Shown in pieces: positions 61,518 to 64,000 of a stretch of 64,000 nt of DNA. The notes beneath the pieces were generated by a model, which was not told the origin of the DNA, did not search any database, and was given only the letters and a program-made list of their open reading frames with translations. This DNA is from Roseivirga sp. UBA6061 (GTDB lineage: Bacteria; Bacteroidota; Bacteroidia; Cytophagales; Cyclobacteriaceae). The stretch covers positions 1 to 64,000 of the forward strand of contig DIYF01000127.1 in assembly GCA_002427745.1 (NCBI GenBank), in the 5' to 3' direction. A program made the translations under genes and the position numbers. Every line of letters begins with the position of its first letter. The first letter of the stretch is position 1.

Positions 61518-63998
61518 TTACGCCTTTGCTTTCTTTCTGGCTCTTGTTATGATGACGATCAGAGGTACTATGAGTAGTATTAACCAGGCAGGGTTCATTG
61601 CACTTTTAACCAGAGGAGCGTCATTCCCTGTTGTAATGATGTGTGCCCAGTAAAAAGGGTGCGACATCAGATTGTCTGCTTCGGCCAGATACGCCAGTTT
61701 ACTTTTTTGCAGGGCACTGCTTTTGGTCTCTGAGTCGGCCAGTCCTAAATAAAGAGCATCAATGATCTGGTAGGTGGATTTATCGTTGGCGAGCCACAGA
61801 GACATCATCACACTTTTAGAGCCGGAATAAGTAAATGCCCTGGCCATACTCATAACCCCTTCTCCGGCCGCGAGCTTACCATTGCCGGTATTGCAGGCAC
61901 TCAGGATGGTCAGGTCAGCTTTAACTGACATGTCGTATAACTCAAAAAGGTGGAGAATGCCATCATGAATGCTGTCCTCACTTTCAGTGTTAAAAACCAG
62001 ATAAGAAAGTTCCGGTGATTCTTCATTCACAATGCCGTGTGTGGCAATATGAACAATTCTGGAACTCTCAATCCTGTTCCTGAATGCATTTTCGGAGGCT
62101 CTGCTACCAATGAAATTTTCACCGTCAAATTGCTTTTCAATCCCCTGAATTTCTAAAGATGCGCCAACAAGCTTTGAGAGCCCTTTGTCTCTCAAGGTGC
62201 TTTGTTGTAGCTGATTAAGGTCCAGCTCATCGGAAAATGGTGCCCAGCCTGTGGCCGATACACCCTGCTTGTCGTTGTCGTTCCTTAGTGTCTCTGACAG
62301 TACGGAGGCAGAGAAGGCATAGGAGACAGGATTTTGCTTAATCAGATAAGGGAGTTTGGAGAAGTTTCTTTCCTTGGTATCAACCTCGGAAGAGAGTAAG
62401 GCGCCAAAAGGAATGGAGGACAAAGAACCATCGGGAATGATGATGAGGTTTTTGCCAATGGCCTCTTCATTCAATTGTGGCAGAAGTCTCTTGTACAGAG
62501 CGTGAGCATCCCTTAAGTAATCAGTAAAGCCCTCTTCTGAAGAAGCGGATGGTTTGGAAACAAAGTCATGGAAACCCGCTACTGCCTGGGTCAGTTGTTC
62601 GTTGGTAAGCTTAGTTTTTGTGTAGGCTATATCATCGGATGAAAGCCAGAACTGATAGAGATGGTTTTCGCTCTGGAAATACTGAACAGCAATGGAGTTG
62701 GTACGCCCCAGGTATTTTTGAAAACTGTCTGTCGAGAAATCACTTGAATTGTCGGAGACATAATAAAATAACCCGGGTTGAGTCTCTTTAATCAGTTTCA
62801 ATAAAGAAGCATACTCATCCTCCAATTGCTCAATCTTGCGTTTGTCCTGGACAATTTCACCTGCATGGTTCGTACCTGATATGCTTTTTTCCTGTAGTTT
62901 AACCCGTTGGGCTCTGAGACTGTTTCTCAGCTGACTCCACTGATTTACGAGGTTATTGTCGTTTTTGAGCTCTTTTATAGTGGATCTTAATGCTTCCAGA
63001 AGGATTTGAGACTTATTCAGGTCTGCAATGCGAAAGGCCTCCTTAAGAAAGTCATTGTTTCCGGATTGTTCATACAGTTTGATGTTCACTTCGATTGTGT
63101 TTTCAATCACAGATGAAATGTTAGCTGAGAATCTCAGGTGATCACTTTCCATAATAAAGCTACCCCGAACCTGGGAAATAAGCCTTTCACTGATCCGTCC
63201 GATGTTTTTCGCTCTTTTGAGCATGTCAACATCTTTTTCGAGTTCGTACTTGTCTAACTCATAGGCTATGCTTCTGGATAGGCTGGCAAGAAAGCGGGAG
63301 ATGTGGTTGATCTTGTCTATTTCCAACTCTTTTGAGCCGTTCAGTACCTCTTCTATATCGGGATAGCCCATGCGCAGGGCTTTTTGATAATATGTGTAGG
63401 CAGAATCTAATTGTCCCAGTTCCGAAAAGGTATTTCCGAGTCCGTTGAGTGTGGCAATATGGAAGTCTGACTTACTGTTTTTTAATTGACGAAGTGCTAT
63501 ACTGAAAGACTCCCTGGCAGAGTCAAGATCATCGCTGAGAAGGAAAGTCTGACCTTTTTCATACCAGGCAAAAGGCTCATCTACGTAGCCGGCACTGATT
63601 GCCTTATTCAGGTAATAGAGAAGAGAGTCTGACTGGGCCGGGATATCGAATACCGAGGCCAGGTTGAAATACGAACGGGCAATCTGGGAGTTGTCTGTTT
63701 TAAACAACCTTCTCTTGATGTTAAGTGCTTTTCGGTGATAGTAGCGGGTACTATCTATGTTGTCGAGTTTGTTGTGAGTCTGTGCCAGGTTCTCGTACAC
63801 CCAGACACTGGTGTGTGCGTTTTCAAGTCCAAGCCTTATATAGGTGTCCTTTACCTGCTGGTAAATGGAAAGTGCATAACCAAACTGGTACCGCGATACA
63901 TAAATATTCCCAAGCATATTGAGGCAATCGGCTACCAGATAAGGACTTTCGTTTTGTTCGTAGACTTCCTTAAAGAGAATGGCTATCTCATGAGCCAT
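61518..63998 (-). CDS. TPR-CHAT protease with C-terminal membrane anchor (5' end outside window)
   Basis: At least 826 residues; the N-terminus lies beyond the right edge, so numbering is from the first ATG in the window. The N-terminal half consists of TPR repeats (YALSIYQQVKDTYIRLGLENAH, WVYENLAQTHNKLDNIDSTRYYHRKAL and others). The C-terminal half is a CHAT (caspase HetF-associated) domain: His654 in VHIATHG and Cys702 in LSACNTGNGKLAAGEG are the catalytic dyad, and LWLANDKST closes the domain. The last 24 residues hold a membrane segment (WLILLIVPLIVII). CHAT proteases cleave a partner on a signal received by the TPRs; no gasdermin or other target is in the window. Confidence 0.9.
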   Translation of the reverse strand: MAHEIAILFKEVYEQNESPYLVADCLNMLGNIYVSRYQFGYALSIYQQVKDTYIRLGLENAHTSVWVYENLAQTHNKLDNIDSTRYYHRKALNIKRRLFKTDNSQIARSYFNLASVFDIPAQSDSLLYYLNKAISAGYVDEPFAWYEKGQTFLLSDDLDSARESFSIALRQLKNSKSDFHIATLNGLGNTFSELGQLDSAYTYYQKALRMGYPDIEEVLNGSKELEIDKINHISRFLASLSRSIAYELDKYELEKDVDMLKRAKNIGRISERLISQVRGSFIMESDHLRFSANISSVIENTIEVNIKLYEQSGNNDFLKEAFRIADLNKSQILLEALRSTIKELKNDNNLVNQWSQLRNSLRAQRVKLQEKSISGTNHAGEIVQDKRKIEQLEDEYASLLKLIKETQPGLFYYVSDNSSDFSTDSFQKYLGRTNSIAVQYFQSENHLYQFWLSSDDIAYTKTKLTNEQLTQAVAGFHDFVSKPSASSEEGFTDYLRDAHALYKRLLPQLNEEAIGKNLIIIPDGSLSSIPFGALLSSEVDTKERNFSKLPYLIKQNPVSYAFSASVLSETLRNDNDKQGVSATGWAPFSDELDLNQLQQSTLRDKGLSKLVGASLEIQGIEKQFDGENFIGSRASENAFRNRIESSRIVHIATHGIVNEESPELSYLVFNTESEDSIHDGILHLFELYDMSVKADLTILSACNTGNGKLAAGEGVMSMARAFTYSGSKSVMMSLWLANDKSTYQIIDALYLGLADSETKSSALQKSKLAYLAEADNLMSHPFYWAHIITTGNDAPLVKSAMNPAWLILLIVPLIVIITRARKKAKA

Positions 63999-64000
63999 GT

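Noticed and set aside
1..64000. tRNA, rRNA, insertion sequence or prophage features
   Set aside because: No TpsiC-type GGTTCGAATCC sequence, no transposase or integrase motif and no rRNA-like stretch was found on reading either strand; a covariance-model search would settle the RNA part.

Overview
The window is chromosomal DNA of a Bacteroidota bacterium, most likely a marine Cytophagales of the Roseivirga/Fulvivirga/Marivirga type. This rests on a SusC/SusD pair, two proteins with type IX secretion (T9SS) sorting domains (one type A, one type B), SprB repeats, DUF6090 and DUF2911 families, a TopA with C-terminal repeats, and promoters that fit the Bacteroidota pattern TTTG-N17-23-TAnnTTTG. 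The genus is an inference. I see no insertion sequence, prophage, tRNA, rRNA or CRISPR array; this looks like ordinary backbone with a few large surface-protein genes.

Layout. 1-5490: leader, susC, susD and a small lipoprotein on the + strand, closed by a clear terminator. 5600-10483: a minus-strand run of secreted beta-propeller and membrane proteins (DUF885 lipoprotein, PD40, two membrane proteins, WD40), with fragments of a short repeat between genes. 10870-20244: one giant secreted protein of 3124 residues, the standout of the window. 20297-23603: GT2 glycosyltransferase, MATE transporter and a sirtuin. 23718-26852: a T9SS type B surface protein. 26881-33058: topA with an HD gene, SixA phosphatase and a polyamine operon (fused AdoMet decarboxylase-spermidine synthase plus an agmatinase-type ureohydrolase). 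33205-42809: YHYH protein, HD hydrolases, secreted proteins, an AGCS alanine/glycine symporter, a TlpA-like thioredoxin and a DUF4399 lipoprotein. 42925-50517: two AraC-glyoxalase modules, ridA, a TPR protein and a penicillin-acylase operon. 50667-57400: DPP-IV-like peptidase, tandem DUF2911 genes, a fused SpmA-SpmB protein and rsmE. 57461-63998: membrane glycosyltransferase, acyl-CoA-binding protein, outer-membrane beta-barrel, 2H phosphoesterase and a TPR-CHAT protease running off the right edge.

The most unusual object is the giant protein. It carries 30 NHL-type blades in three blocks of 12, 6 and 12, which fits five six-bladed propellers. Each block is inserted at the same point of a putative Ig (He_PIG-like) domain: the strand ending P-[SD]-W-L-S-L lies just before the block, and the matching second half G-x-x-G-x-H-[EN]-V lies just after it. 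Five 303-bp Ig repeats and a type A sorting signal follow.

The genes mostly serve the cell surface and periplasm: nutrient uptake (SusCD, AGCS), surface adhesins exported by T9SS, periplasmic hydrolases (DPP-IV, penicillin acylase, DUF885) and envelope sensing or repair proteins. A smaller housekeeping set (TopA, RsmE, polyamines, RidA, sirtuin, ACBP) is interspersed.
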